In this document: piece after piece, positions 43,302 through 51,592 of the stretch | How positions within the stretch are numbered: position 1 is the first letter of the stretch | How the letters are laid out: the number at the start of each line of letters is the position of its first letter | Assembly: GCA_028875725.1 (NCBI GenBank) | Contig: JAPPCR010000006.1 | Span: 499,786 to 563,785 of the forward strand | Length of the DNA stretch: 64,000 nt | Direction of reading: 5' to 3' | From: Acidobacteriota bacterium | Lineage (GTDB): Bacteria; Acidobacteriota; Thermoanaerobaculia; Multivoradales; Multivoraceae | Position numbers and translations under genes: made by a program | The notes under the pieces: generated by a model | The model's database searches: none | Told to the model about the DNA's origin: nothing | What the model saw: the letters and a program-made list of their open reading frames with translations, nothing else

Positions 43302-43924
43302 CGTCCGTCCCCGGCGTAGAGCGTCAGGTCGCCCTCGTTGTCGGCGAGGAACAGCGGCCGGAAGTCGTAGCCGAGGCTCCGCAGGCGGTCGCCGCCGCCT
43401 TCCTGCCGGTCGACGACCGCGGACACCGCCGCGACTTCACAGCCTTCGGCCTCGACCGCTTCGATCGCGCGGATGATCGAGCCGGCGGACGTCACGACAT
43501 CGTCGACCACGGCCACCCGGCGTCCCTTGACGATCAACTTGCGTCCGTCCGGGTGGTACGAGGCGTCGATTCGGGCGCTGGTGCCGTGGCCCTTCGCCTT
43601 GTTGCGGACGAGGAAGCCGAAGAGCGGAGTGCCGTCGAGGTCGCTGGCCACCGAGGCCGCCGTCGCCAGGTAGGCGCCGCCCACTTCGGGTCCGCCCACG
43701 GCGTCGACGCCGAAGGACCGGAGCTGCTCGCAGAGGGCTTCGCCGATCAGCCGCGAGCCCCGCGGCGACAGCACCGTCGCCTTCGTGTCGCAGTAGTAGT
43801 GCGAGCGCGCGCCGGAGGTCAGGACGAAGTCTCCCTTGGCGATGCTCCGCTCCTGGAGCAAGGCCTGCAGTTCGTGCAATCGCGGGTCGTTCTTTGGGTC
43901 CGGCACGGCCGGAGAGGGTATCAA
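43298..43924 (-). CDS. pyrE: Orotate phosphoribosyltransferase
   Basis: A 208-aa enzyme that converts orotate plus PRPP to orotidine 5'-monophosphate in pyrimidine synthesis. The PRPP-binding motif is VAVVDDVVTSAGSIIRAIEA. The catalytic-loop lysine region is FLVRNKAKGHGTSARID, and the N-terminal substrate loop is GDFVLTSGARSHYYCDTK. The start is a TTG at 43924 or a GTG at 43906 (PDPKNDPRLHEL follows both). It is divergent from mogA, with only 26 nt between starts. Confidence 0.95.
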   Translation of the reverse strand: MIPSPAVPDPKNDPRLHELQALLQERSIAKGDFVLTSGARSHYYCDTKATVLSPRGSRLIGEALCEQLRSFGVDAVGGPEVGGAYLATAASVASDLDGTPLFGFLVRNKAKGHGTSARIDASYHPDGRKLIVKGRRVAVVDDVVTSAGSIIRAIEAVEAEGCEVAAVSAVVDRQEGGGDRLRSLGYDFRPLFLADNEGDLTLYAGDGR

Positions 43925-43950
43925 CGAGCTGCAGGGATAGGCTCTCGCGC

Positions 43951-44520
43951 GTGGTGGATCGAGGCACTTCAGGCGCTCCCGCTCGTATCGGGGTCGTCAC
44001 CGTGTCGGACCGCGCGTCGCGCGGGGTCTACGAGGACCGCGGCGGTCCCGCGATCCGCGACTATCTCGCGGAGGTTCTGACTTCGCCCTGGGAGCCTTGT
44101 GCGCGGGTTGTCGAGGACGAGGTGGACCAGATCGCGGCGTCGCTCCGCGCACTCTGTGACGACGAAGGGTGCTGCCTGGTCGTGACCACCGGCGGCACCG
44201 GACCGGCTGCGCGCGACGTGACCCCGGAGGCGACTTTGGCCGTGTGCGAGAAGGAGATGCCGGGCTTCGGCGAGCTGATGCGGCAGGTGTCGCTCCTGGC
44301 GGTGCCGACGGCGATCCTCTCGCGGCAGACGGCCGGTATTCGCGGGTCGTCGCTCATCGTCAACCTGCCGGGGCAGCCGAAGGCGATCGGCGAGTGCCTG
44401 GACGCCGTGTTCCCGGCGATCCCGTACTGCGTCGACCTGATCGGCGGGCCGTACCTGACGACGAAGGAGGAGCGGATCAAGGCGTTCCGGCCGAAGTCGG
44501 CGAAGAAGCCGGCGGGCTGA
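43951..44520 (+). CDS. mogA: Molybdopterin adenylyltransferase (MogA)
   Basis: A 189-aa MoaB/Mog-fold protein that adenylates molybdopterin before metal insertion. The signature motifs are RIGVVTVSDRASRGVYEDRGGPAIRDYL, VVTTGGTGPAARDVTPEAT (the GGTG loop and catalytic Asp) and SLIVNLPGQPKAIGECL. The GTG at 43951, or the adjacent GTG at 43954, is the start. It is followed 11 nt later by a penicillin-acylase-type gene. The window also has a molybdopterin-binding domain protein at 53010-54047, but no molybdoenzyme. Confidence 0.93.
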   Translation: MVDRGTSGAPARIGVVTVSDRASRGVYEDRGGPAIRDYLAEVLTSPWEPCARVVEDEVDQIAASLRALCDDEGCCLVVTTGGTGPAARDVTPEATLAVCEKEMPGFGELMRQVSLLAVPTAILSRQTAGIRGSSLIVNLPGQPKAIGECLDAVFPAIPYCVDLIGGPYLTTKEERIKAFRPKSAKKPAG

Positions 44521-44531
44521 GAAGGATCGAC

Positions 44532-46760
44532 ATGGAGAAGCAAGGCATCTGGCCGGTGCTCTGGACGACTCTGACCGTGCTGCTCTTCGCGCTGACCGCG
44601 GCCTGCGGAGCGCCCGGCGGAGGCGGCGAGGAGGCGACGGTCTACCGGGACACCTGGGGCGTCCCCCACATCTACGCCGAGTCCGCCGAGGCCGGGCTCT
44701 ACGCCTCCGGCTGGGCGATGGCCGAGGACCGGCTGTCGCAACTGCTTGAGAACTACCTCTTCGGCCTCGGCGAGTACGCCGCCGCCTTCGGACCCGGCAA
44801 CAACGACGCCTGGGTGCGGTCCGATCTCGAGTCGCGGATGTGGGACCACTACGGCACGGCGAAGCGCCACTACGAGGCGAAGCTGAACCCGGAACTCCGA
44901 CGGCACCTGGCCGCGTTCATCGCGGGCATCAACGACTACCTCGACGCGCATCCCGACGACGTGCCGGACTGGTGGGGCGACCGCCCGGTCGACGTCTACA
45001 TGCCGGTGGCCTTCAGCCGCCAGTTCATCTGGAGCTGGCCTGCGGGGCAGGCGCGCTCCGACCTGCGGGCGGTCGGCATCGACTCGAGCTTCGACGTCGA
45101 TTTGCGGGCCTCCAACGAGATCGCGCTGGCGCCCGACCAGACGACCTTCGGCGCCGCGGCGCTGATCATCGACCCGCACCTTTCCTGGCTCGGCCGGCAC
45201 CGCTACTGGGAACTGCGGCTCCACGCCGGCGACATCCACATCAGCGGCTTCGCCACCTCCGGCTTCCCCTATGTGAACCTGGGCCACAACGAGCGCGTCG
45301 CCTGGGCCCACACGACCGGCGGCCCGGACACGGCCGACGTCTACGAACTGACTCTCGATCCGGACGATCCGGGCCGCTACCTCTACGACGGCGAGTGGCG
45401 GCAGATGACGAGCCGGACGGTCAAGGTCGCCGTGGCGGGCGAGGCAGCGCCGCGCGAGGCAACGTTCTGGTACTCCCACCACGGCCCGATCGTCGCCCGC
45501 CGCGGCGACCGCGCCTACGCCGCGGCCCTCGCCTACGAAGAGGAGATCGGCTACCTCGAGTCCAAGTACTGGTTCATGGTCGCCGAGGACTACAAGGGCG
45601 CTGCCGCGGCACTGGACGTGCGCCAGATCATGCCGCAGAACGTGATGATCGCGGACACCGGCGGCAACATCTACTACCAGCGCACCGGCCGGGTGCCGAT
45701 CCGGCCGGACGGCCACGACTGGAGCCGTCCCGTCGACGGCTCGACCTCCGAGACCGAGTGGCTCGGCATCCACCCCGCGTCCGAGCTGATGTCCCTGCTC
45801 AACCCCGAGCGCGGCTACATGCAGAACAACAACATCGGCCCGGACACGATGCTCGTCGGGTCGCCGCTCGTGCCGGAGCGCTATCCGGCCTACCTCTACA
45901 ACCAGCCCGCCCTCTACACCCACCAGCGGGGCGCCGTCGCGGTCGCGCTGCTCGAGGCGAAACGGGAGGCCGGCGAAAAGTGGAGCGAGGAGGAGATCGT
46001 CGAGCTGGCGCTCAACCGGTCGGTCTACCAGTTCGAGCGCTGGGTCGAGGAGCTGAGACGTGCGCAGCCCGCGGTTTCGGGCCGGCGCACGCCGAAGCAT
46101 GGGGTCGTGATGAGCCCGATCCTGCGGTGGGACGGCGTCGTCGAGCCCGACTCTCGGGGCGCGCTCACCTACTTCCGGTGGCGCGAGGCGCTCCGCGGCC
46201 TGGCCGGCGATGAACGAATGAACGAGATGACATCGAGGGTCAACGACTACCTGGAGCTGTTCCGCGAGGCGCCGGAACCACCCGGCCTGCGGGACGAAGA
46301 CCTGCCGTTGCTGGTTGAGGCGGTCGACATCGCGGCGGAGGCCTACCTGTCAGGCCCGGGCGGTCAGCGTCCGGTCTTTGGCGACGTCTTTAGGGTCGGC
46401 CGCCAGGACTCGAACGACGAAGTCTCCTGGCCGGTCGGCGGCGGCTCGCTCGGCGAAGCGGGAATGGCGACCATGCGCTCCGTCGGATTCAGCCCGCCAC
46501 GCGCCGACGGCCGGCGCTGGGGCAACCGCGGCCAGACCTCGACCCAGGTCGTCATCCTCAGCAACCCGATCCGCAGCTATACCCAGCCCCCGATCGGCCA
46601 GAGCGACCGCCCCGACTCGCCGCACTACCGCGATCAGGCCGAGAAGCTGTTCTCGGTCGGCGCGATGAAGCCGAGCTGGTTCGCCCGAGAAGAACTGCTC
46701 ACCGACGGCGGCAAGAATGTTGTTTCCGAAGAGCGGCTGGTCTACCGGCCGGAGGAGTAG
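44532..46760 (+). CDS. Penicillin acylase-family Ntn hydrolase (S45), lipoprotein
   Basis: A 742-aa exported amidohydrolase with lipobox LTAAC (Cys25). After the alpha-chain (DTWGVPHIYAESAEAGLYASGWAMAEDRLSQL), the autocatalytic cleavage site is Ala193-Ser194-Asn195 in LRASNEIALAPDQTTFGAALIIDPHL; Ser194 becomes the N-terminal nucleophile of the beta-chain. The beta-chain shows VNLGHNERVAWAHTTGGPD and FWYSHHGPIVA. The family hydrolyses acyl amides (penicillins, acyl-homoserine lactones, other N-acyl compounds); the substrate here is open. The ATG at 44532 follows GAAGGAT. Confidence 0.92.
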   Translation: MEKQGIWPVLWTTLTVLLFALTAACGAPGGGGEEATVYRDTWGVPHIYAESAEAGLYASGWAMAEDRLSQLLENYLFGLGEYAAAFGPGNNDAWVRSDLESRMWDHYGTAKRHYEAKLNPELRRHLAAFIAGINDYLDAHPDDVPDWWGDRPVDVYMPVAFSRQFIWSWPAGQARSDLRAVGIDSSFDVDLRASNEIALAPDQTTFGAAALIIDPHLSWLGRHRYWELRLHAGDIHISGFATSGFPYVNLGHNERVAWAHTTGGPDTADVYELTLDPDDPGRYLYDGEWRQMTSRTVKVAVAGEAAPREATFWYSHHGPIVARRGDRAYAAALAYEEEIGYLESKYWFMVAEDYKGAAAALDVRQIMPQNVMIADTGGNIYYQRTGRVPIRPDGHDWSRPVDGSTSETEWLGIHPASELMSLLNPERGYMQNNNIGPDTMLVGSPLVPERYPAYLYNQPALYTHQRGAVAVALLEAKREAGEKWSEEEIVELALNRSVYQFERWVEELRRAQPAVSGRRTPKHGVVMSPILRWDGVVEPDSRGALTYFRWREALRGLAGDERMNEMTSRVNDYLELFREAPEPPGLRDEDLPLLVEAVDIAAEAYLSGPGGQRPVFGDVFRVGRQDSNDEVSWPVGGGSLGEAGMATMRSVGFSPPRADGRRWGNRGQTSTQVVILSNPIRSYTQPPIGQSDRPDSPHYRDQAEKLFSVGAMKPSWFAREELLTDGGKNVVSEERLVYRPEE

Positions 46761-46768
46761 GAGCCTCG

Positions 46769-47452
46769 ATGCGTCATCGTCAAAGGGCCTGGTGCACAGC
46801 CGCGGTCGCTGTCGCCGCGATGGTGACCCCGGCAGCCGCGTCGGCCCAGTCAGGCCACAACCTGGAGCGTCCAGAACACTGGAAGGTCCGGTACGACGGC
46901 TCCGACGAAGCGGCCGAGAGGAACTTCGTTGTCATGCGCCCCGGCTGGCACGTCTACGCCGGCTCCGGCAGCCTGCTCTGGGATCCCGGCCGCTTCGCCT
47001 CAGGCAACTATGCCGTCAAGAGCACGATCTACCTGTTCCCGAAAGGCGACCCCGACCGGTCCGGGTCAACCCGCGTCGACACGCCCTTCGGTCTCTTCCT
47101 CGGCGGCCGCGACCTCGAAGGGGACAAGCCAACCTACGTCTCGTTCCAGATCGACAACGCCGGCCGGTTCCGCGTAGCCCGACACACCGGCGACGAGATC
47201 CAGGAACTCGCGCCCTGGACAGCTCACGACGGCGTATCCGTCCTCGACGACTCGGCCACCTCGCCCGCGGAGAACGTCCTGGAAGTGGACGTCCGAGGCG
47301 AACAGACGATCTTCTACATCGGCGGCGAGGCCGTCGCCGACTTTCCGTCCGACGAACTCGATTACAACGGCCTGATCGGCCTAAGTGCCGGCGAAGGCCT
47401 CAGCCTCCACATCACCGAGATCGCGATCGGCCCGAATCGGCGAGACGAATAG
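46769..47452 (+). CDS. Secreted hypothetical beta-sandwich protein
   Basis: A 227-aa protein with a signal peptide (WCTAAVAVAAMVTPAAASAQ). The mature part is beta-rich (HWKVRYDGSDEAAERNFVVMRPGWHVYAG, YAVKSTIYLFPKGD, PFGLFLGGRDLEGDKPTYVSFQIDNAGRFRVARH, LIGLSAGEGLSLHITEIAIG). This resembles a concanavalin-like/DUF1080-type glucanase fold, without visible catalytic residues. It begins 8 nt after the acylase gene, so it is co-transcribed with it. Confidence 0.6.
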   Translation: MRHRQRAWCTAAVAVAAMVTPAAASAQSGHNLERPEHWKVRYDGSDEAAERNFVVMRPGWHVYAGSGSLLWDPGRFASGNYAVKSTIYLFPKGDPDRSGSTRVDTPFGLFLGGRDLEGDKPTYVSFQIDNAGRFRVARHTGDEIQELAPWTAHDGVSVLDDSATSPAENVLEVDVRGEQTIFYIGGEAVADFPSDELDYNGLIGLSAGEGLSLHITEIAIGPNRRDE

Positions 47453-47640
47453 CCCGACCAAGTCCAGCCAGTTCGGACGTCTGCGGGGGAGGCTCCCAGC
47501 GGACTCGAAGCGAGCGACGCCCGGCGCCCTTGCATCAAACGACGACCTACCGGAGCGAGCGGAGTGGAGTGAGCGCCGGCCTCTCATTCTCTTTTGAGCG
47601 CGCACCCATGTGGCGCGTTTCTGCGCCGCATGCGTCGCAG

Positions 47641-47668
47641 TCCGTGCGTCCGCTGGCGGACGCACGGA
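47641..47668. terminator. Strong hairpin between convergent genes
   Basis: TCCGTGCGTCCGC (47641-47653) pairs perfectly with GCGGACGCACGGA (47656-47668) around a 2-nt centre. It lies in the 273-nt gap between the convergent genes ending at 47452 and 47726, so it probably acts as a bidirectional terminator. There is no T-tract, so the mechanism may be Rho-assisted or blocking. The rest of the gap is GC-rich and holds no gene I can support. Confidence 0.55.
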
Positions 47669-47725
47669 TGCCACGGCCGCTGGGACCATCCCCCGGACTC
47701 CCGGACTGGCGGGTGCTACTCGCCG

Positions 47726-48796
47726 CTACTCGCCGCCGGTGCTGGACGCCTTGCCGGCGCGCCAGTCGTCTTCGAGGATGCGCGCGCCGCGTAGCGTGCC
47801 GCCCATCGAGTAGTTGCCCTCGTGGCAGGCGTACTCGTAGACCCGTTCTGCATCACGCTTCCAGATGTACTCGCCGGACCAGGGGGCTTCCCAGGTGGCC
47901 GGATCGTTCATCGTGAAGTGATAGAGGATGTTGCCGTCCGGCTGGAGCGTCAGGCGCTCGGTGACGTGGAGGTCCTTGGTCGCGCCGCGCAGGAAGCCGT
48001 CGGGCCGGAAGTGGACCGAGTCGATGACCAGGGTGTCGCCTTCCCACCAGCCGACCGAATCGCCCAGCCACCGCCGCTCCTCGGGGCTCGGGTGCTCGTC
48101 GTTCAGGCGGATGATCCGGGCGTCGTGGACCATCTCGATCAGGATCATGATGTGGTCCTCGGTCTGGACCACCCGCTTGTAGTTGTTGTAGCCGCTCGGG
48201 AAGGTCGGCGTGGCGCCGGTGAAGCCGAGGATGCAGCGCTCGCTGATCGGCAGCGACTCGGGGCCGTCGTAGGGGCCGGCGATGTCGAGTTCGAGCCACC
48301 ATGCGGTGCCGGTGTTCGGACGCCGTAGCTTGGCGCGCTCGGCGAATCTCGCCTTCGCTGCCTCCGTCGTTTCCGGCATGCGGCCGTTCGGCGGGTCGAT
48401 GATGATCGAGGTCCGGAACTTGCCGTCCACCGCGAACGTGTCCGTGCCGCGGTCGAGCCAGAAGCTGTTGTAGCCGCCGACGTTGCCAGCGGCCCCGGGT
48501 GAGCCGTCTCCGCCTTCCGGCGGCGCCTCGCGGTTCGGATCGGAGACCTGGTGGCGTTCGGCGCGCCCCTTGGCCGCGTCGACGGCGATCTTCTCGGCCT
48601 CTTCCGGCGTCAGGTACAGGTTCTCGCCGTACTCCTCCGGCCGCTGGAGCGGCGTCAGCGTGGCGGCGTCATAGGTGCCGGTCAGATCGGGCTTGCCGTT
48701 GGCCGCCCGCTTGATCTCGCCTTCGGCTGCCAGGGCGGGCGTGGCGAGCAACAGCGCGAGGATGGCGGCCATCGCCGCCGAGAACTGGACTCTCAT
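47726..48796 (-). CDS. Secreted protein of an unrecognised family, tandem paralogue 3
   Basis: A 356-aa exported protein (signal peptide MAAILALLLATPALA). The mature sequence begins with EIKRAANGKPDLTGTYDAATLTPLQRPEEYGENLYL. Conserved blocks shared with its two neighbours are VDGKFRTSIIIDPPNGRMPE, ERCILGFTGATPTFPSGYNN, RIIRLNDEHPSPEERRWLGDSVGWWEGDTLVID, TERLTLQPDGNILYHFT and YEYACHEGNYSMGGTLRGAR. The WWEGDTLVVD-type motif occurs in many secreted proteins of Acidobacteriota and some Proteobacteria. I know no function. It lies 54 nt after paralogue 2, and its own ribosome binding site precedes the ATG. Confidence 0.75.
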   Translation of the reverse strand: MRVQFSAAMAAILALLLATPALAAEGEIKRAANGKPDLTGTYDAATLTPLQRPEEYGENLYLTPEEAEKIAVDAAKGRAERHQVSDPNREAPPEGGDGSPGAAGNVGGYNSFWLDRGTDTFAVDGKFRTSIIIDPPNGRMPETTEAAKARFAERAKLRRPNTGTAWWLELDIAGPYDGPESLPISERCILGFTGATPTFPSGYNNYKRVVQTEDHIMILIEMVHDARIIRLNDEHPSPEERRWLGDSVGWWEGDTLVIDSVHFRPDGFLRGATKDLHVTERLTLQPDGNILYHFTMNDPATWEAPWSGEYIWKRDAERVYEYACHEGNYSMGGTLRGARILEDDWRAGKASSTGGE

Positions 48797-48850
48797 TCTG
48801 CGTCCTCCTGTTTCGACTGGAAGCCGAAAGTGTAGCGGAGGATGCGGGAT

Positions 48851-49924
48851 TCAGTCCCCGCTGCCGCCGCCGGTACTCCCGGCCTTCGCGGCCGCCGCGT
48901 CAGCCTCGAGGACCCGCGCGCCGCGCAGGGTGTTGCCCATCGCGTAGTTGCCCTCGTGGCAGGCGTACTCGTAAACGAGCTCCGGGCGGTTTCTCCAGAT
49001 GTACTCGCCGGACCAGGGCGTCTCCCAGGTGGCGGGGTCGTCCATCGTGAACCGGTAGAGGATGTCGCCGTTCGGCTGCAGGGTCAGACGTTCCGTGACG
49101 TGAAGCTCTTGCGTCGATCCGCGCAGGAACGTCCTGGGGTGGAAGTTGACCGAGTCGATGACGAGGGTGTCTCCCTCCCACCAGCCAACCGAGTCGCCGA
49201 GCCACTTGCGCTCTTCGGGGCTGGGGTGCTCGTCGTTCAGGCGGATGATCCTGGCGTCGTGGTTCATCTCGATCAGGATCATGACGTGGTCTTCGGTCTG
49301 CACCACGCGTTTGTAGTTGTTGTAGGCGCTCGGAAGCGTCGGCGTGGCGCCGGTGAAGCCGACGATGCAGCGTTCGGTGATCGGCAGCGACTCGGGGCCG
49401 TCGTAGGGGCCGGGGCCGTCGATGTCGAGCCACCAGGCGGAGCCGTCGTTCGGCTTGCGGAGCTTGTCGCGTGCGGCCCTTCTCGCTTGGGCCGCGGGGG
49501 TCGTCTCCGGCATGCGGCCGTTCGGTGGGTCGACGATGATCGACGTGCGGAACTTGCCGTCCACCGAGAACGCTTCGGTGCCGATGTCCAGCCAGAAGAA
49601 GTTGTAGCCGCCGACGTTGCCGGCGCCGCCGCCTGAGCCGTCGCCGCCGGCCGGCGGAGGCTCGCGGTCCGGGTCGCTGACCTGGTGGCGGTCGGCCCGG
49701 CGCTTGGCCGCGTCGGTCTCGATCTTCTCGGCCTCTTCCCTGCTCAGGAACAGGTTGTCACCGTACTTCTCGGGCCGCTGCAGCGGAGTCAGCGTGGCCG
49801 CGTCGTAGTTGCCGTGCAGGTCGGGCCGGCCGTTGGGCATGCGCTTGATGTCGTCCTGGGCTCCGGCCACGGGCGCCGTGATCAGCAGCAGGGCGATGGC
49901 GGTCAGGGCCGCGAGGATTCTCAT
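48851..49924 (-). CDS. Secreted protein of an unrecognised family, tandem paralogue 2
   Basis: A 357-aa exported protein with signal peptide ILAALTAIALLLITAPVAGA, colinear with its two neighbours. Its versions of the shared blocks are MPNGRPDLHGNYDAATLTPLQRPEKYGDNLFLSREEAEKI, NVGGYNFFWLDIGTEAFSVDGKFRTSIIVDPP, CIVGFTGATPTLPSAYNN, ARIIRLNDEHPSPEERKWLGDSVGWWEGDTLVIDSVNFHP and CHEGNYAMGNTLRGARVLEADAAA. Several invariant aromatic and acidic residues suggest a shared enzyme or binding function. It lies 20 nt after paralogue 1, in the same orientation, so the three form an operon. Confidence 0.75.
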   Translation of the reverse strand: MRILAALTAIALLLITAPVAGAQDDIKRMPNGRPDLHGNYDAATLTPLQRPEKYGDNLFLSREEAEKIETDAAKRRADRHQVSDPDREPPPAGGDGSGGGAGNVGGYNFFWLDIGTEAFSVDGKFRTSIIVDPPNGRMPETTPAAQARRAARDKLRKPNDGSAWWLDIDGPGPYDGPESLPITERCIVGFTGATPTLPSAYNNYKRVVQTEDHVMILIEMNHDARIIRLNDEHPSPEERKWLGDSVGWWEGDTLVIDSVNFHPRTFLRGSTQELHVTERLTLQPNGDILYRFTMDDPATWETPWSGEYIWRNRPELVYEYACHEGNYAMGNTLRGARVLEADAAAAKAGSTGGGSGD

Positions 49925-49944
49925 TCTCTGTCCTCCAGGGTTCC

Positions 49945-51024
49945 TCAGTCGCCGCTGCCGGCGCCGGTGCTAGCGGCCTTGGCGGCCAGCGCGTCGGCTT
50001 CGAGCACGCGGGCGCCGCGCAGCGTGCCGCCCATCGAGTAGTTCCCTTCGTGGCAGGCGTACTCGTAGACGTCCACGGGGCTGCGCTTCCAGATGTACTC
50101 GCCGGACCAGGGGACGTCCCAGGTGGCCGGATCGTCGATCGTGAACCGGTAGAGGATGTTGCCGTCCGGCTGCAGCGTGAGCCGTTCCGTGACGTGGGAC
50201 TCCTGGGTGGCGCCGCGCAGGACGGCCTTCGGGTGGAAGTTCCGCGAGTCGATGACGAGCGTGTCGCCTTCCCACCAGCCAACCGAGTGGCCGAGCCACT
50301 TCCGCTCCTCGGGGCTGGGGTGCTCGGCGTTCAGGCGCACGATCCGGGCGTCATGGACCATCTCGATGAGGATCATGATGTGGTCCTCGGTCTGCACGAC
50401 GCGCTTGAAGTTGTTGTAGAGGCTCGGGAAGGTCGGCGTGGCGCCGGTGAAGCCGACGATGCATCGCTCCGTGACCGGAAGCGTCTCCGGGCCGTCGTAC
50501 GGGCCGTGGCCCTCGATGTCGAGCCACCAGGCGGAGCCGTCGTTCGGCCGGCGCAGCCGGCGACGCTCGGCGGACCTCGCCTTGCCGGCCTCGGTCATCT
50601 CCGGCATGCGGCCGTTGGGCGGATCGAAGATGATCGAGGTGCGGAACTTGCCGTCGACCGCGAATGCCTCCGTCCCGGTCTCGACCCAGAACCGGTTGTA
50701 GCCGCCCACGTTGCCGGCGCCGCCCGAGGTCCCGTCGCCGCCTACTGGCGGGGGCTTGCGGTTCGGATCAGAGACCTGGTGCCGGTCGGCGGCGTACTGG
50801 GCCGCATCCGCCTCGATCTTCGCCGCGTCCTCGGGGCTCAGGAAGAGGTTCTCGCCGTACTTCTCGGGCCGCTGAAGCGGCGTCAGGGTGCCGGCGTCGA
50901 AGGTGCCGGTCAGGTCGGGTTTGCCGTTGGCGGCGCGCTTGACGTCGCCCTGGGCGGTCAGCGCAGGGGCCGCGATCAGCAGCGCGAGGATGGCGATCAG
51001 CGCCGCGGGGACTCGGACTCTCAT
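49945..51024 (-). CDS. Secreted protein of an unrecognised family, tandem paralogue 1
   Basis: A 359-aa exported protein, first of the three tandem copies. The signal peptide is ALIAILALLIAAPALTA, followed by GDVKRAANGKPDLTGTFDAGTLTPLQRPEKYGENLFLSPEDAAKIEADAA. It keeps the same blocks: NVGGYNRFWVETGTEAFAVDGKFRTSIIFDPPNGRMPE, CIVGFTGATPTFPSLYNNFKRVVQTEDHIMILIEMVHDARIVRL, WWEGDTLVIDSRNFHP and CHEGNYSMGGTLRGAR. Copies 1 and 3 look slightly closer to each other at the N-terminus. It lies 73 nt downstream of the Rieske beta-subunit gene, on the same strand. Confidence 0.75.
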   Translation of the reverse strand: MRVRVPAALIAILALLIAAPALTAQGDVKRAANGKPDLTGTFDAGTLTPLQRPEKYGENLFLSPEDAAKIEADAAQYAADRHQVSDPNRKPPPVGGDGTSGGAGNVGGYNRFWVETGTEAFAVDGKFRTSIIFDPPNGRMPEMTEAGKARSAERRRLRRPNDGSAWWLDIEGHGPYDGPETLPVTERCIVGFTGATPTFPSLYNNFKRVVQTEDHIMILIEMVHDARIVRLNAEHPSPEERKWLGHSVGWWEGDTLVIDSRNFHPKAVLRGATQESHVTERLTLQPDGNILYRFTIDDPATWDVPWSGEYIWKRSPVDVYEYACHEGNYSMGGTLRGARVLEADALAAKAASTGAGSGD

Positions 51025-51097
51025 GTTGGGTCCTCCGGATGAGGGTGGGGTAGGCGGAGTGTAGCGGAGCAGGAGCCTCGCAGTGACTGACGGTCCA

Positions 51098-51592
51098 TCA
51101 CAGGATGATGCTCACGGCACCGTGCCAGGAGAGGTCTTCCATATCCAGCACCGCGCGCCGGTAGGCGATTCTGAGATCCTCGCCATCTCTCCTCAGGATG
51201 TACTCGACGCTGCCGACGTAAGGCGCTCCTTCGCCGCTCCGGAACCGGTAGACCAGAATGTTCGCGGAGACCGACAGTTGTCTGTCGTCGGTTTCTTCAA
51301 CCCGCACGTTGGAAACAAACCGGCGGGTCCGCGACCGCGGATTCTCGCGGTGGGAATGGCGGCTGTTCAATCGCGCCACCCGAGCGCGTAAGCGCATGAT
51401 GTCGTCGTCGATGAACACCAGGTCGCGCCCGGGATCCCCTTCCGGCAGATCCGTGGAGGGAACCATGTACCGAGCGTCGTGCGTGAACAGATCGACCCAT
51501 TCATCCAGCCTCCAGTCATCCAGAAGTGCCGCTTCCCTGAACAGGAACTCCTCCACCATTCCTCGCAGCGCGGGGGTGCTGGTGGCGGTCAT
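51098..51592 (-). CDS. Aromatic-ring-hydroxylating dioxygenase beta subunit
   Basis: A 164-aa SnoaL-like beta subunit of a Rieske oxygenase. The start of the fold is VEEFLFREAALLDDWRLDEWVDLFTHDARYMVPSTD. Typical later segments are RLRARVARLNSRHSHRENPRSRTRRFVSNVRVEE, LSVSANILVYRFRSGEGAPYVGSVEYILRRDGEDLRIAYRRAVLD and the short C-terminus WHGAVSIIL. It is structural in the alpha3beta3 enzyme. Its ATG overlaps the alpha-subunit stop by 4 nt, which confirms pairing. Confidence 0.92.
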   Translation of the reverse strand: MTATSTPALRGMVEEFLFREAALLDDWRLDEWVDLFTHDARYMVPSTDLPEGDPGRDLVFIDDDIMRLRARVARLNSRHSHRENPRSRTRRFVSNVRVEETDDRQLSVSANILVYRFRSGEGAPYVGSVEYILRRDGEDLRIAYRRAVLDMEDLSWHGAVSIIL

